Assembly (NCBI RefSeq): GCF_001424485.1
Contig: NZ_LMQC01000019.1
Span: forward strand, 434,001 to 498,000
Direction of reading: 5' to 3'
From: Modestobacter sp. Leaf380
GTDB taxonomy: Bacteria; Actinomycetota; Actinomycetes; Mycobacteriales; Geodermatophilaceae
DNA length: 64,000 nt
A model generated the notes under the pieces. That model had not been told where the DNA came from, did not search any database, and was given only the letters and a program-made list of their open reading frames with translations. Each line of letters begins with the position of its first letter. The first letter of the stretch is position 1. The position numbers and the translations under genes are program-made. This document shows positions 55,839 through 64,000 of this stretch, in pieces.

Positions 55839-56100
55839 GCATCGACATCACGAGGCCGGCGACCATCGCGCCGAAGCCGATCGCGAAGTTCCAGGCCGAC
55901 AGCGAGACCATGAACGGGATGTCGTCGCCGGCGACGTAGTAGACGACGATCCACAGCAGGCCCACGACCATCAGGGCGACCATCACCCCGGCGTACCACC
56001 GCGGGCTGGGCTGCTGGGCCCGCGCCCGGGCAGCGCTGGCGGGGAGCACGCCCTCGGGCGGGGTGTAGGCCGACTTCTTGCGCACCTTGGACTTGGGCAC
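55828..56100 (-). CDS. crgA: Cell division protein CrgA
   Basis: The 90-residue protein begins PKSKVRKKSAYTPPEGV, the CrgA signature, and has two membrane helices (YAGVMVALMVVGLLWIVVYY and WNFAIGFGAMVAGLVMSM) ending in RWR. CrgA recruits and balances FtsZ, FtsQ, FtsI and other divisome parts in actinobacteria. The start is GTG at 56100 with GAGGGAG about nine nt upstream; a longer frame to 56166 is rejected. It is divergent from the DUF881 gene, as Rv0011c/Rv0012. Confidence 0.95.
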   Translation of the reverse strand: MPKSKVRKKSAYTPPEGVLPASAARARAQQPSPRWYAGVMVALMVVGLLWIVVYYVAGDDIPFMVSLSAWNFAIGFGAMVAGLVMSMRWR

Positions 56101-56250
56101 CGCGCGGACTCCCTCGCAACTCGCGGGACGGCGCCGGGGGGTCCCGGCCGCCTCCCGACCGGTCACACGACCGGTCTGGACTGCCCCCAGCCTAAGCTGC
56201 AGGCGGGCCCGTGGGTGGGCACGGCCCGCAGGGGGACCCGGGAGGTGGCC

Positions 56251-57048
56251 GTGGACGCAGTCCGAGACGAGTCAGGACCGGCCCCGGAGGGCCGCGCCGC
56301 CCGCCGTCGCCGGGGGCGCCCGCGGCGCACCGTGTGGACCGCGCTGGTGCCGGTGGTCGCGTTGTGTGCCGGGCTGCTGTTCGCCACGTCGGGCCAGACC
56401 GCGCGCGGTACGGACCTGCGCGCCGGGGACACCACCGAGCTCTCCCAGCTGATCCGCCAGCTCAACGCCGCCGCCGACCGGCAGGACGACGAGCTGGTCG
56501 CCCTGCAGGGCCGCAGCCAGCAGCTCACCGAGGCGGTGGCCGGCCGGGACACCGAGGTCGCCGCGGCCGTCGGGGAGGCCGACACGGGCCTCACCTCCGC
56601 CGGGCTCACCGCGCTGCGCGGCGACGGCCTGGAGATCACCCTGGACGACGCTCCCGGCACCGCCGACGGCACGCTGCCCCGCGGTGCGGAGCCCGACGAC
56701 CTGGTGATCCACCAGTCCGACGTGCAGGGCGTGGTCAACGCGCTGTGGGCCGCGGGCGCCGACGGGGTGACCATCATGGGCCAGCGGCTCATCGCCACCA
56801 GCGCGGTGCGCTGCGTGGGCAACACGCTGCTGCTGCAGGGCCGGACGTGGTCCCCGCCGTTCGTGGTGACCGCCGTGGGGGACGCCGAGGAGATGCGCAG
56901 CCGCCTCGGGGAGTCCTACGAGGTGTCGCTGCTGCAGAGCGCCGTCGACCGGTTCGGGCTCACCTACCGGGTGCAGGAGCGTCGCGACGTCCAGCTGCCC
57001 GCCTACGATGGCGCCCTGGACCTGCAGTACGCCACAGCCGCCGGCTGA
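56251..57048 (+). CDS. DUF881 family membrane-anchored protein (Rv0012-like)
   Basis: The 265-residue protein has a basic cytoplasmic N-terminus, one membrane helix (TVWTALVPVVALCAGLLFATS) and an extracellular coiled-coil (LSQLIRQLNAAADRQDDELV) followed by the DUF881 fold: LRGDGLEITLDDAP, DVQGVVNALWAAGADGVTIM and AVRCVGNTLLLQG. The family resembles YlxW/YlxX and lies with crgA in actinobacterial division-gene neighbourhoods. GTG 56251 has GGGAGG six nt upstream; GTG 56245 is too near it. Function unknown. Confidence 0.88.
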   Translation: MDAVRDESGPAPEGRAARRRRGRPRRTVWTALVPVVALCAGLLFATSGQTARGTDLRAGDTTELSQLIRQLNAAADRQDDELVALQGRSQQLTEAVAGRDTEVAAAVGEADTGLTSAGLTALRGDGLEITLDDAPGTADGTLPRGAEPDDLVIHQSDVQGVVNALWAAGADGVTIMGQRLIATSAVRCVGNTLLLQGRTWSPPFVVTAVGDAEEMRSRLGESYEVSLLQSAVDRFGLTYRVQERRDVQLPAYDGALDLQYATAAG

Positions 57049-57082
57049 GGTGGCCGGTCCCACCGAGGGGGCGGGGACGACG

Positions 57083-58189
57083 ATGGACGGCGAGGACGAC
57101 GAGGGCACGCGTCGGGGACGGCACGCGCACCGTCCGGCCGAGGGCGTGACCGGGTCGCCGGACGCCGGACGCCCCGCCGACGCCTCCCCGGCCGACGGTG
57201 CCTCCCCCGAGCGGGACGGCGACACAGCCTTCCGGCCCGGTGGCCCGGCCGTCCCGGTGCCCGGCGCCGTCGGTGCCACCCCGGCCGCTCGCGCGGCCGG
57301 TGGGTCCGGCCCGCAGGCGTGGGGGACCGACGCCGCGTCCGGGACCACCGCCGGCTCCCGGGACCCCGACCCCCTCGACCCCGACGACTCCCTCGACCAC
57401 GACGACGCCTCGGACACCGCCGGTGCCACCGACCGGCGGGCCGCCCGCCCGGAGCGCACCCGCGGGGACCTGGTGCGCACCGGTGTCCGCGGCGTGGGCC
57501 AGCTGCTGGTGACCGCCGGCCTGGTGGTGCTGCTGTTCGTCGTCTACGAGGTGTGGGTCACCGACCTGTTCAGCGAGCGCAAGCAGGACCAGCTCTCCAC
57601 CGAGCTGCGCGAGGACTGGGACACCGGCAGCGACGACCCGACGGTGCCCACGCTCCCCGGTGGCGGCCTGTCCGACATCCCGCTGGGCGAGGGCTTCGCG
57701 TTCATCCGCATCCCGCGCTTCGGCGAGGACTACGTCAAGGTGATCCTGGAGGGCACCGACGAGGAGGAACTCGTCGAGGGCCCCGGGCACTACGTGGACT
57801 CCGCCATGCCCGGCGAGGAGGGCAACTTCTCCCTCGCCGGACACCGCGTGGGCAAGGGCTCGCCGTTCCTGGACCTGGACCAGCTGCAGCCCGGTGACCC
57901 CATCGTCATCGAGACCGTGGACACCTGGTTCGTCTACCGGGTCGTCGGCCCGGACGACCCCAACGGGGTGCCCGCCCAGCAGATCGTGAGCCCCAGCGAC
58001 GTGTCGGTCATCGCCCCGACCCCCAACGGCCCCCTCGACGGGCCGACCAGCGGGTCCTACCTGACGCTGACGACCTGCCACCCCAAGTTCTCGGCCCGCG
58101 AGCGGCTGATCGTGCACGCGGTGCTCGACGGCGGGCCGGTCAGCAAGGCCGACGCCCCCGACGGGCCGCCGGCCCTGACGGAGGGCTGA
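57083..58189 (+). CDS. Class E sortase
   Basis: The 368-residue transpeptidase has a disordered, Asp/Pro-rich N-terminus of about 125 residues, one membrane helix (LLVTAGLVVLLFVVYEVWV) and an external sortase domain. Catalytic residues are H254 (SLAGHRVGKGSPF), C332 (LTTCHPKFSARERL) and the following Arg (R339 or R341). Class E sortases attach LAXTG-type proteins to the wall. No substrate gene is seen nearby. ATG 57083 is the chosen start; GTG 57050 would also be in frame. The 52-residue membrane protein follows 4 bp later. Confidence 0.9.
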   Translation: MDGEDDEGTRRGRHAHRPAEGVTGSPDAGRPADASPADGASPERDGDTAFRPGGPAVPVPGAVGATPAARAAGGSGPQAWGTDAASGTTAGSRDPDPLDPDDSLDHDDASDTAGATDRRAARPERTRGDLVRTGVRGVGQLLVTAGLVVLLFVVYEVWVTDLFSERKQDQLSTELREDWDTGSDDPTVPTLPGGGLSDIPLGEGFAFIRIPRFGEDYVKVILEGTDEEELVEGPGHYVDSAMPGEEGNFSLAGHRVGKGSPFLDLDQLQPGDPIVIETVDTWFVYRVVGPDDPNGVPAQQIVSPSDVSVIAPTPNGPLDGPTSGSYLTLTTCHPKFSARERLIVHAVLDGGPVSKADAPDGPPALTEG

Positions 58190-58193
58190 GCCC

Positions 58194-58352
58194 GTGTACA
58201 CCTGGATCTGGCGGCACCTCCCGGGCGGGACGGCGGCCAAGTCGCTGCAGGCCCTCGTGCTCGTCCTGGCGGTCTGCGCGCTGCTGCTCTTCGTCGTGTT
58301 CCCCGCGATCGAGCCCTCGCTGCCCTTCAACGACGTGACGGTGGACCAGTGA
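58194..58352 (+). CDS. Small single-pass membrane protein
   Basis: The 52-residue protein has a short amphipathic start (YTWIWRHLPGG), one membrane helix (ALVLVLAVCALLLFVVFP) and an acidic C-terminus (NDVTVDQ). It lies 4 bp after the sortase stop and its own stop overlaps the trpG start (GTGA), so it is sandwiched in an operon and very likely translated. Similar small proteins sit at this place in related actinobacteria, but no function is known to me. Confidence 0.75.
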   Translation: MYTWIWRHLPGGTAAKSLQALVLVLAVCALLLFVVFPAIEPSLPFNDVTVDQ

Positions 58353-59011
58353 CCACACCCGAGGGCCCCCGGGTCCTGGTCGTCGACAACTTCGACAGCT
58401 TCGTCTACAACCTCGTGCAGTACCTGGGTCAGCTGGGCGTCCCCAGCGTGGTCCGGCGCAACGACGCGGTGACCGTGGACGAGCTCACCGACCTCGACGT
58501 CGCCGGGGTGCTGCTGTCCCCCGGCCCGGGGACGCCCACCGACGCCGGCGTGACCGTGCCGATGGTGCGCGCCGCCGCCGAGGCCGGGGTGCCCGTGCTG
58601 GGCGTCTGCCTGGGCCACCAGGCCATCGCCGAGGCCTTCGGCGGGGACGTCGTCCGGGCACCGGAGCTGCTGCACGGCAAGACCAGCCAGGTCGTGCACG
58701 AGGGCGCCGGCGTGCTCGCCGGGCTGCCCTCGCCGTTCACCGCGACCCGGTACCACTCGCTGGCCGTGGAGTCCTCGACGTTCCCGGCCGAGCTGGAGGT
58801 CACCGGCCGGACGCCGTCGGGCATCGTCATGGCGCTGCGGCACCGCGAGCTGCCGATCGAGGGCGTCCAGTTCCACCCGGAGTCGGTGCTCACCGAGGGC
58901 GGGCACCAGCTGCTGGCCACCTGGCTGGACAGCTGCGGCCTGGCCCCGGACCCGGCCCTGGTGGAGAGCGCCTCCGCGGCGGCCCGCCGGCTGCTCACCG
59001 CCGTCGGCTGA
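58349..59011 (+). CDS. trpG: Class I glutamine amidotransferase, TrpG/PabA type
   Basis: The 220-residue protein supplies ammonia from glutamine to anthranilate or aminodeoxychorismate synthase. DNFDSFVYNLVQYL is the TrpG/PabA N-terminus, the nucleophile is C87 in GVCLGHQAIA, and H176/E178 in VQFHPES complete the triad. The partner synthase is not adjacent, so which one it serves (or both) cannot be told. This matches Rv0013 next to pknB. The start is GTG at 58349. A decameric repeat and a terminator follow. Confidence 0.92.
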   Translation: MTTPEGPRVLVVDNFDSFVYNLVQYLGQLGVPSVVRRNDAVTVDELTDLDVAGVLLSPGPGTPTDAGVTVPMVRAAAEAGVPVLGVCLGHQAIAEAFGGDVVRAPELLHGKTSQVVHEGAGVLAGLPSPFTATRYHSLAVESSTFPAELEVTGRTPSGIVMALRHRELPIEGVQFHPESVLTEGGHQLLATWLDSCGLAPDPALVESASAAARRLLTAVG

Positions 59012-59028
59012 CCCCGGGCCCGGCGGGG

Positions 59029-59088
59029 CCCCAGTACGCCTCAGCACGCCCCAGCACGCCTCAGCACGCATGACGACGCCTCAGGGCG
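59029..59088 (+). repeat. Six decameric CC(C/T)CAGCACG-type tandem units
   Basis: Units: CCCCAGTACG, CCTCAGCACG, CCCCAGCACG, CCTCAGCACG, CATGACGACG, CCTCAGGGCG, between trpG and the convergent terminator. Confidence 0.9.
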
Positions 59089-59089
59089 A

Positions 59090-59125
59090 CGCTGCCCCCG
59101 CACCTGACCGGGTGTGGGGGCAGCG
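59090..59125. terminator. Bidirectional terminator between trpG and pknB
   Basis: A 15-bp stem with one G-U pair (59090-59104 with 59111-59125) and a 6-nt loop, between convergent genes. Confidence 0.8.
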
Positions 59126-59136
59126 GTGTCGGTGGA

Positions 59137-60912
59137 TCAGTTCTGCGGCGGGACCGGCACCGGGATCGGCGGGGTGGTGGTCGCCGTCGGAGGGGCCGAG
59201 CTGCTCGGTGCCGCGGTCGTCGTCGGCGTCGGGGTGGGCACCGCGATCAGCAGGGTGATCTCGTCACCGGCCGCCAGCTGGGTGGCGGCCCCGGGCTGCG
59301 TGGCTGCCACCAGGCCCTGGGCGACGTCGTCCCGCTCGACGTTCTGGGCGGTCACGTTGGTGAACCCGGCGTTGCGCAGGTTCGCCTCCGCGGTGGCCCG
59401 GTCCTGGCCCACCACGTTCGGCAGCGGCAGCGTGCCGCCGGAGACGCCGAGGGTGATGGTGGTGTCCGGGGCGACCTGCTGGCCGGCCGCCGGGTCGACC
59501 GAGACCACGGTCCCCTCGGGTTCCAGGGAGTCGACCTCGCGGGAGTTGACGTCGCCGGTGAAGCCGGCGTCCTCGAGGTTGGCTCGGGCGTCGTCCTCGG
59601 ACAGGTTGACCACGGCCGGCACCCGGATGGGGTTGGGGCCGGCACTGACGACCAGGGCCACCGTGGTGCCCTCGTCGACCGTGGCACCGGCCTCCGGGTC
59701 GGTGCTGACGACCTGACCGGCGGGCACGGCGTCGTCGGCCTGCTCGGTCACCGCACCGACCACCAGCCCGGCCGAGGTGAGCGCGGTGGTCGCGGCCGCC
59801 TGGTCCTGCCCGACGACGACGGGCACCTGCACGCTGGCCACCGTCGGCTCCACCGGGGTGTCGTCCCCGCCGCTGTTGAGCGCCACGATCAGGCCGATCA
59901 GGCCGACGAGCACCAGCACGCCGGCGACGACGAGGGCGATCACGCCGCGGCGTCGACGCTTCGCAGCGGCCTCGTCCTCGGCGTCCCACTCGTCGTCGTG
60001 GCCCGGGTAGCCACCGGCGCCGATGAAGGAGGTGCGCTCGGCGTCGCCGAGGACGGGGGTGGCCTCGACCTGCTGGCCGGCGACGGCGCGGAGCAGGTCG
60101 TTGCGCATCTCGGCGGCCGACTGGTACCGGTTCGCCGGGTTCTTGCTCATCGCCTTGAGCAGGATCGCGTCCAGCTCCGGCGGCACGACCGGGTTGATCG
60201 AGGACGGCGTGCGGGGGTCCTCGCGGACGTGCTGGTAGGCCACCGCGACCGGGGAGTCCCCGGTGAACGGCGGGGCGCCGGTGACGAGCTCGTAGAGCAG
60301 GCAGCCGGCGGAGTAGACGTCGGAGCGGGCGTCGACGCCCTCGCCGCGCGCCTGCTCCGGGGACAGGTACTGGGCGGTGCCGATCACGGCGGCCGTGGAG
60401 GTCATCGTCGCCGCGGAGTCCGAGACGGCCCGGGCGATGCCGAAGTCCATCACCTTGACGGTGCCCTGCGGGGTGATCATGACGTTCCCGGGCTTCACGT
60501 CCCGGTGCACGATCCCGTTGCGGTGCGAGAAGTCCAGCGCGGCGCAGATGTCCGCGGTCAGCGACATGGCGCGCTCGGGGGGCAGCTGGCCCTCCCGGCG
60601 CAGCACGTCGCGCAGGGTCTCGCCCTCGACGTACTCCATGACGATGTAGGGCGTGGCGCCCGTGGTGGTGCGGTCCTCGCCGGTGTCGTAGACCGCGACG
60701 ATCGCCGGGTGGTTCAGCGACGCCGAGGCCTGCGCCTCACGGCGGAAGCGGACCTGGAAGGACGGGTCGCGGGCCAGGTCGGAGCGCAGCACCTTGACGG
60801 CGACCTCGCGGCCCAGCCGCAGGTCCCGCCCGCGGTGCACCTCGGCCATGCCGCCGCGGCCGAGGACGCCCCCGATCTCGTAGCGCTCGCCGAGCACCTG
60901 CGGGGTGGTCAT
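59137..60912 (-). CDS. pknB: PASTA-domain serine/threonine protein kinase
   Basis: The 591-residue receptor kinase controls wall growth and division. The kinase domain (1-280) has VLGRGGMAEVH, K40 (VAVKVL), HRDVKPGN (136-143), DFG (156-158) and activation-loop threonines before GTAQYLSPEQ. A juxtamembrane segment leads to one helix (VIALVVAGVLVLVGLIGLIV, about 324-346). Outside are three PASTA domains (about 360-426, 427-493, 494-560); M. tuberculosis PknB has four. A Thr/Pro tail ends the protein. The start is ATG at 60912. CwlM, MurJ partners and PonA1, all coded in this window, are known PknB-pathway proteins in mycobacteria. Confidence 0.96.
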   Translation of the reverse strand: MTTPQVLGERYEIGGVLGRGGMAEVHRGRDLRLGREVAVKVLRSDLARDPSFQVRFRREAQASASLNHPAIVAVYDTGEDRTTTGATPYIVMEYVEGETLRDVLRREGQLPPERAMSLTADICAALDFSHRNGIVHRDVKPGNVMITPQGTVKVMDFGIARAVSDSAATMTSTAAVIGTAQYLSPEQARGEGVDARSDVYSAGCLLYELVTGAPPFTGDSPVAVAYQHVREDPRTPSSINPVVPPELDAILLKAMSKNPANRYQSAAEMRNDLLRAVAGQQVEATPVLGDAERTSFIGAGGYPGHDDEWDAEDEAAAKRRRRGVIALVVAGVLVLVGLIGLIVALNSGGDDTPVEPTVASVQVPVVVGQDQAAATTALTSAGLVVGAVTEQADDAVPAGQVVSTDPEAGATVDEGTTVALVVSAGPNPIRVPAVVNLSEDDARANLEDAGFTGDVNSREVDSLEPEGTVVSVDPAAGQQVAPDTTITLGVSGGTLPLPNVVGQDRATAEANLRNAGFTNVTAQNVERDDVAQGLVAATQPGAATQLAAGDEITLLIAVPTPTPTTTAAPSSSAPPTATTTPPIPVPVPPQN

Positions 60913-61027
60913 CGGGGGTCCTCTCGGGCGACACGGGCTCGGGGTCCCGGGAGCAGCAGGGCCGCACGGCCCTCGGGCAGCGTAGGTGATGCGGGGGGTC
61001 CGACCGGGGAGACGCGAGGGGGGGTGG

Positions 61028-62494
61028 TCACTGTGTGGCTTCCCCCGTGGCGGGCGGCTCCGTGGTGACCGGGGGCGGTGGGGTGGTCGTGGTCGGCGGG
61101 GTCGTCGTGGTCGCAGCCGAGGTAGTGGTCGCCGGCGGCCGTGGGGGCGTCGAGGCCCGCGTCGTCGCGGCCGGCGGCGGGGCCTGCGTGGTCTCCTCCG
61201 GGGCCTCCTCGGTCGGCTCCGGCTCGGGCGCCGGCTCCTCCTCGGTCGTCTGCTCGGCCGTCGTGCTGGGGGCCGTCGTCGTCGGCGCGGGCGTGGTGGT
61301 CACCGGGGCGGTGGTGGTGGGGCTGTCGTCCCCGCCGCCACCGGTGTCCCCGCCGTCGCCGAGCAGGGTGAAGGCCAGCACGCCGCCCAGCACCAGCAGC
61401 AGGACCGCGGCAGCAGCGACCCAGGGCCAGGGCGAGCGGCGGCGGCGCGGCTCGTCGTCCCAGGCGTCACCGTCGGGGTCCTCGTCGACGGGCGGGCCCT
61501 GCAGCGGGGGCATGGTGCGCGGAGCCGTCCGCGGCCCGCGGGGGGTGGCGGCGGCCGCGGCACCGGCGGCGCCGAACCCGGCAGCGGCGATGGTGCGGGT
61601 GCTGCCGTCGTCCTCGACGGCGGGCAGGTAGGTGGTGGTGGCCGCGGCGGTGTCCGGTCCGGGGCCCCCGGCGGCGACCCGGCGGGCGGCGTCGGCGAAG
61701 GCCCCGCCGTCGGCGAAGCGGTCGGCCGGGTTCTTGGCCAGCGCCTTCTCGACCAGGGCGCGCACCGGTGCCGGGATGCTGGTGGGCAGCGGCGGCGGGG
61801 GCCGGTTGATCTGGGCGAGGGCGATCGCGACCTGGGACTCGCCGTCGAAGGGCCGGTTGCCCACCAGGCACTCGTAGCCCAGGACGCCCAGGGAGTAGAC
61901 GTCGGAGGCGGCGGTGACGACGTGGCCCTGGGCCTGCTCGGGGGACAGGTACTGGGCGGTCCCCACGACCATGCCGGTGCGGGTCAGGGGGGCGGCGTCC
62001 CGGGCGTAGGCGATGCCGAAGTCGGTCAGCTTGACCACGCCGTCCGGGCGGACCATCAGGTTGCCCGGCTTGATGTCGCGGTGCACGACGCCGGCCCGGT
62101 GCGCGGCCGACAGACCGTCGCCGGCCTGGGCGAGCACGTCCAGGGTCCGGGCCGGGGTGAGCGTGTGCTCGCGCTCGAGCACGCTGACCAGCGGCTCGCC
62201 CTCGACGAACTCCATCACCAGGAAGGCCAGGGTCTGACCGTCCTCGACGGTCTCGCCGTAGTCGTAGACCGAGGCGATGTTGGCGTGGGTGAGTGCGGCG
62301 GTGTGCCGGGCCTCGTTGCGGAAGCGCTCCAAGAAGCTGCGGTCGCCGGTGTACTCGCTCTTGAGCACCTTGGCGGCCACGGTGCGACCCAGGGTCCGGT
62401 CGGTGGCCCGCCAGACCTCCCCCATCCCACCGGTGGCGATGGGGGCGGTGATCTCGTAGCGACCGGCCAGCAGGCTGCCGACCCGCAGGGCCAT
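61028..62494 (-). CDS. pknA: Serine/threonine protein kinase PknA-like
   Basis: The 488-residue kinase has IATGGMGEVWRA, K42 (AAKVLKSEY), HRDIKPGN (138-145) and DFG (158-160), then an Ala/Gly-rich linker, one membrane helix (PWPWVAAAAVLLLVLGGVLA) and a short external Thr/Pro/Glu-rich tail without PASTA domains. PknA works with PknB on division and wall proteins. Its ATG shares one base with the pbpA stop (TGATG). pknB follows after a 115-bp gap in which no promoter was recognised. Confidence 0.94.
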   Translation of the reverse strand: MALRVGSLLAGRYEITAPIATGGMGEVWRATDRTLGRTVAAKVLKSEYTGDRSFLERFRNEARHTAALTHANIASVYDYGETVEDGQTLAFLVMEFVEGEPLVSVLEREHTLTPARTLDVLAQAGDGLSAAHRAGVVHRDIKPGNLMVRPDGVVKLTDFGIAYARDAAPLTRTGMVVGTAQYLSPEQAQGHVVTAASDVYSLGVLGYECLVGNRPFDGESQVAIALAQINRPPPPLPTSIPAPVRALVEKALAKNPADRFADGGAFADAARRVAAGGPGPDTAAATTTYLPAVEDDGSTRTIAAAGFGAAGAAAAATPRGPRTAPRTMPPLQGPPVDEDPDGDAWDDEPRRRRSPWPWVAAAAVLLLVLGGVLAFTLLGDGGDTGGGGDDSPTTTAPVTTTPAPTTTAPSTTAEQTTEEEPAPEPEPTEEAPEETTQAPPPAATTRASTPPRPPATTTSAATTTTPPTTTTPPPPVTTEPPATGEATQ

Positions 62495-63945
62495 CAGTTG
62501 CCGCCCTGTGCGGCCAGGAACGCCGACATGACCTGCTGGGCGATCGGCGCCGACAGGTCACCGCCGGTGCCCTGCCCGCCCTCGATGAACACGGCGACGG
62601 CGATCTGGGGTTCTCCCTCGGGTCCGGCGAAGCCGACGAACCACTGGTTCTCGTCGCCGCCCTCGGTGGTCTGGGCGGTGCCGGTCTTGCCGCCGACGGT
62701 GACCCCGTCGATCTGGGCCCGTCGGCCCGAGCCGTTCTCCACGACGCTGACCATCATCTGCTGCAGCTGCTCCGCGGTGTCGGCCGAGACGGGTTCACTC
62801 ATGACCTCGGGCTCGGTCTGGTCGATGACGGTCAGGTCCGGTGCCTGCACCTGGTCGACCAGGAACGGGGTCATCAGGTCGCCGTCGTTGGCGATGGCCG
62901 CGGCGATCATGGCGCCCTGCAGCGGGGTGATCTGGACGTTCTGCTGGCCGATGGAGGCGTTGGCCAGCTGCGCGTTGCCGTCGATGTCACCCACGGTGCT
63001 CTCGGAGACCGCCAGGGGCATCTCGAACCCGCCCTGGTCGAGCCCGAAGGCCTCGGCGGCCTCGCGCACCCGGTCGGCACCCAGGTCGACGCCGAGGCCG
63101 GCGAAGGCGGTGTTGCAGGAGATCGTCAGGGCGTCGATGAGGGACTGCTGACCGCTGGGGTCGCACTCCTCGCGGCCGAAGTTGTACAGCGGCCGGCTGC
63201 TGTCGGAGGCCGTGTAGCTCTGCGGTGCGGGGACGACGCTCTCGGCGGTGTAGCCGTCCTCCAGGGCCGCCGCGGAGACGATCAGCTTGAACACCGACCC
63301 GGGGGAGTACCGCTCGGCGACGGTGGTGTTGACCCGCGGGTCGGGGTCGGCGGCGTCCAGGGAGGCCGAGTAGTCCCGGATGGCCTGCGGGTCGTGGCTG
63401 GACAGCTGCGCCGGGTCGTAGGTCGGCGTGCTGGCCATGGCCAGCACCGCGCCCGTCTCGGGGTCCAGCGCGACGACGGCGCCGTCGACGTCCCCGAGGC
63501 CGGCGACGGCGGCCTGCTGGGCGGCCGGGTCCAGGGTGAGCTCGACGTTGCCGCCGGAGGGGTCGCGGCCGGTGAACAGGTCGGCGATCCGGCGGAAGGT
63601 CAGCCGGGCGTCGGAGCCGGAGAGGATCTCGTTCTCGGCGCGCTCGATGCCGGTGTTGCCGTAGACGAGGGAGTAGTAGCCGGTGACCGTCGAGTACAGC
63701 TCGGCCTGCGGGTAGGTGCGCAGGTAGGTGAGCGTGTCCTCGGTGGGCACCGACTGGGCGACGAGGTCGCCGTCGACGACGATCGAGCCGCGTTCCCGGT
63801 CGTACTCCTCGGCCAGGACCCGGGTGTTGCCGGAGTCCTTGCGCAGCTCGGAGGAGCGGATGACCTGGATGTAGTTGGCGTTGAGGATCAGCAGGGTGAA
63901 GAGCACCAGCACGCTGATCGCGACCTTGCGCAGCGGGGCGTTCAC
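62494..63945 (-). CDS. pbpA: Class B penicillin-binding protein PbpA
   Basis: The 483-residue transpeptidase has one N-terminal membrane helix (VAISVLVLFTLLILNANYI), a short dimerisation/linker domain and a penicillin-binding domain with SVFK (S217, K220), SCN (276-278) and KTGT (420-423). It works with the RodA/FtsW polymerase encoded just upstream. The start is GTG at 63945 inside the rodA stop (GTGA). Order rodA-pbpA-pknA-pknB matches Rv0017c-Rv0014c. Confidence 0.96.
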   Translation of the reverse strand: MNAPLRKVAISVLVLFTLLILNANYIQVIRSSELRKDSGNTRVLAEEYDRERGSIVVDGDLVAQSVPTEDTLTYLRTYPQAELYSTVTGYYSLVYGNTGIERAENEILSGSDARLTFRRIADLFTGRDPSGGNVELTLDPAAQQAAVAGLGDVDGAVVALDPETGAVLAMASTPTYDPAQLSSHDPQAIRDYSASLDAADPDPRVNTTVAERYSPGSVFKLIVSAAALEDGYTAESVVPAPQSYTASDSSRPLYNFGREECDPSGQQSLIDALTISCNTAFAGLGVDLGADRVREAAEAFGLDQGGFEMPLAVSESTVGDIDGNAQLANASIGQQNVQITPLQGAMIAAAIANDGDLMTPFLVDQVQAPDLTVIDQTEPEVMSEPVSADTAEQLQQMMVSVVENGSGRRAQIDGVTVGGKTGTAQTTEGGDENQWFVGFAGPEGEPQIAVAVFIEGGQGTGGDLSAPIAQQVMSAFLAAQGGN

Positions 63946-64000
63946 CGCTTCACCACCTCGGTCAGCGCCTCGCCCAGCTTGGGCGGCTGGGGAGCGGGCG
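63942..64000 (-). CDS. rodA: RodA/FtsW family lipid II polymerase, 3' end only
   Basis: Only the last 18 codons and the stop are in the window (PAPQPPKLGEALTEVVKR). The call rests on position: it overlaps pbpA by GTGA as rodA does in this conserved operon. The tail itself is not diagnostic. Confidence 0.65.
   Translation of the reverse strand, partial: PAPQPPKLGEALTEVVKR

Overview
The window is very GC-rich, gene-dense bacterial DNA with GTG/TTG starts and nested GTGA/ATGA stop-start overlaps. It carries the replication-origin neighbourhood of an actinobacterium. The gene order closely follows the dnaA region as known in Mycobacterium tuberculosis, but there is no mycolate-specific gene. The IR-type repeats and overall style suggest a Geodermatophilaceae-like or Pseudonocardiales-like actinomycete. 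That taxonomic guess is inference; no search was run.

Layout. (1) 1-7.7 kb: tail of an endonuclease IV gene, then ponA1-type PBP with a GT87 mannosyltransferase, a DUF5318 zinc-ribbon protein, a PadR regulator with a clear palindromic operator, inositol-phosphate synthase (ino1) and a lipoprotein. This matches the Rv0046c-Rv0051 block. (2) 7.7-10.8 kb: AlgH and an MFS carrier (as Rv0037c/Rv0038), then an AbiEi/DUF559-type protein gene bracketed by two near-identical 38-bp palindromes. (3) 10.8-30.5 kb: the left replichore arm of the origin: pcnA, NUDIX, DUF6049, murJ, a separate pseudokinase, trxB-trxA, cwlM, then an aminotransferase and a Ddl-like ligase, then (minus strand) parB, parA, rsmG, jag, yidC, yidD, rnpA, rpmH. 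(4) 30.5-34.2 kb: dnaA with a long repeat-rich leader, and the dnaA-dnaN gap that should be oriC. (5) 34.2-49.3 kb: dnaN, gnd, recF, DUF721, a hypothetical-ABC exporter-lipoprotein operon, an NAD(P)-binding protein, an APC permease, gyrB, gyrA. (6) 49.4-64 kb: DUF3566 protein, tRNA-Ile(GAT), a DLW-type small protein, tRNA-Ala(TGC), a lipoprotein, cyclophilin, rhomboid protease, PH-domain protein, NAD(P)-binding paralogue with a CPBP protease, crgA, DUF881, class E sortase, a small membrane protein, trpG-like amidotransferase, and pknB-pknA-pbpA-rodA (minus strand, rodA cut by the window end).

How it fits together. The core is replication initiation (dnaA, dnaN, recF, DUF721, gyrBA), chromosome segregation (parAB plus parS), ribosome/tRNA processing and membrane insertion (rpmH, rnpA, yidD, yidC, jag, rsmG, pcnA) and control of wall growth at the pole/septum (ponA1, murJ, cwlM, crgA, pbpA, rodA, pknA/B). 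The genes run outward from oriC on both sides. Strong GC hairpins without U-tracts close most transcription units. At least nine genes show a -10 hexamer 6-8 nt before the start codon, i.e. leaderless mRNAs.

Most of the window is conserved housekeeping sequence. The less ordinary signals are: a 53.5-53.9 kb intergenic stretch that resembles part of oriC and is denser in DnaA-box-like sequences; a parS site embedded in pcnA; a three-member intergenic palindromic repeat family, one copy of which buries the recF ribosome-binding site; a pentanucleotide array in the dnaA leader; the palindrome-flanked AbiEi/DUF559 gene; and several decameric tandem arrays at gene ends. No CRISPR array, prophage, IS element or recognisable biosynthetic cluster was seen.
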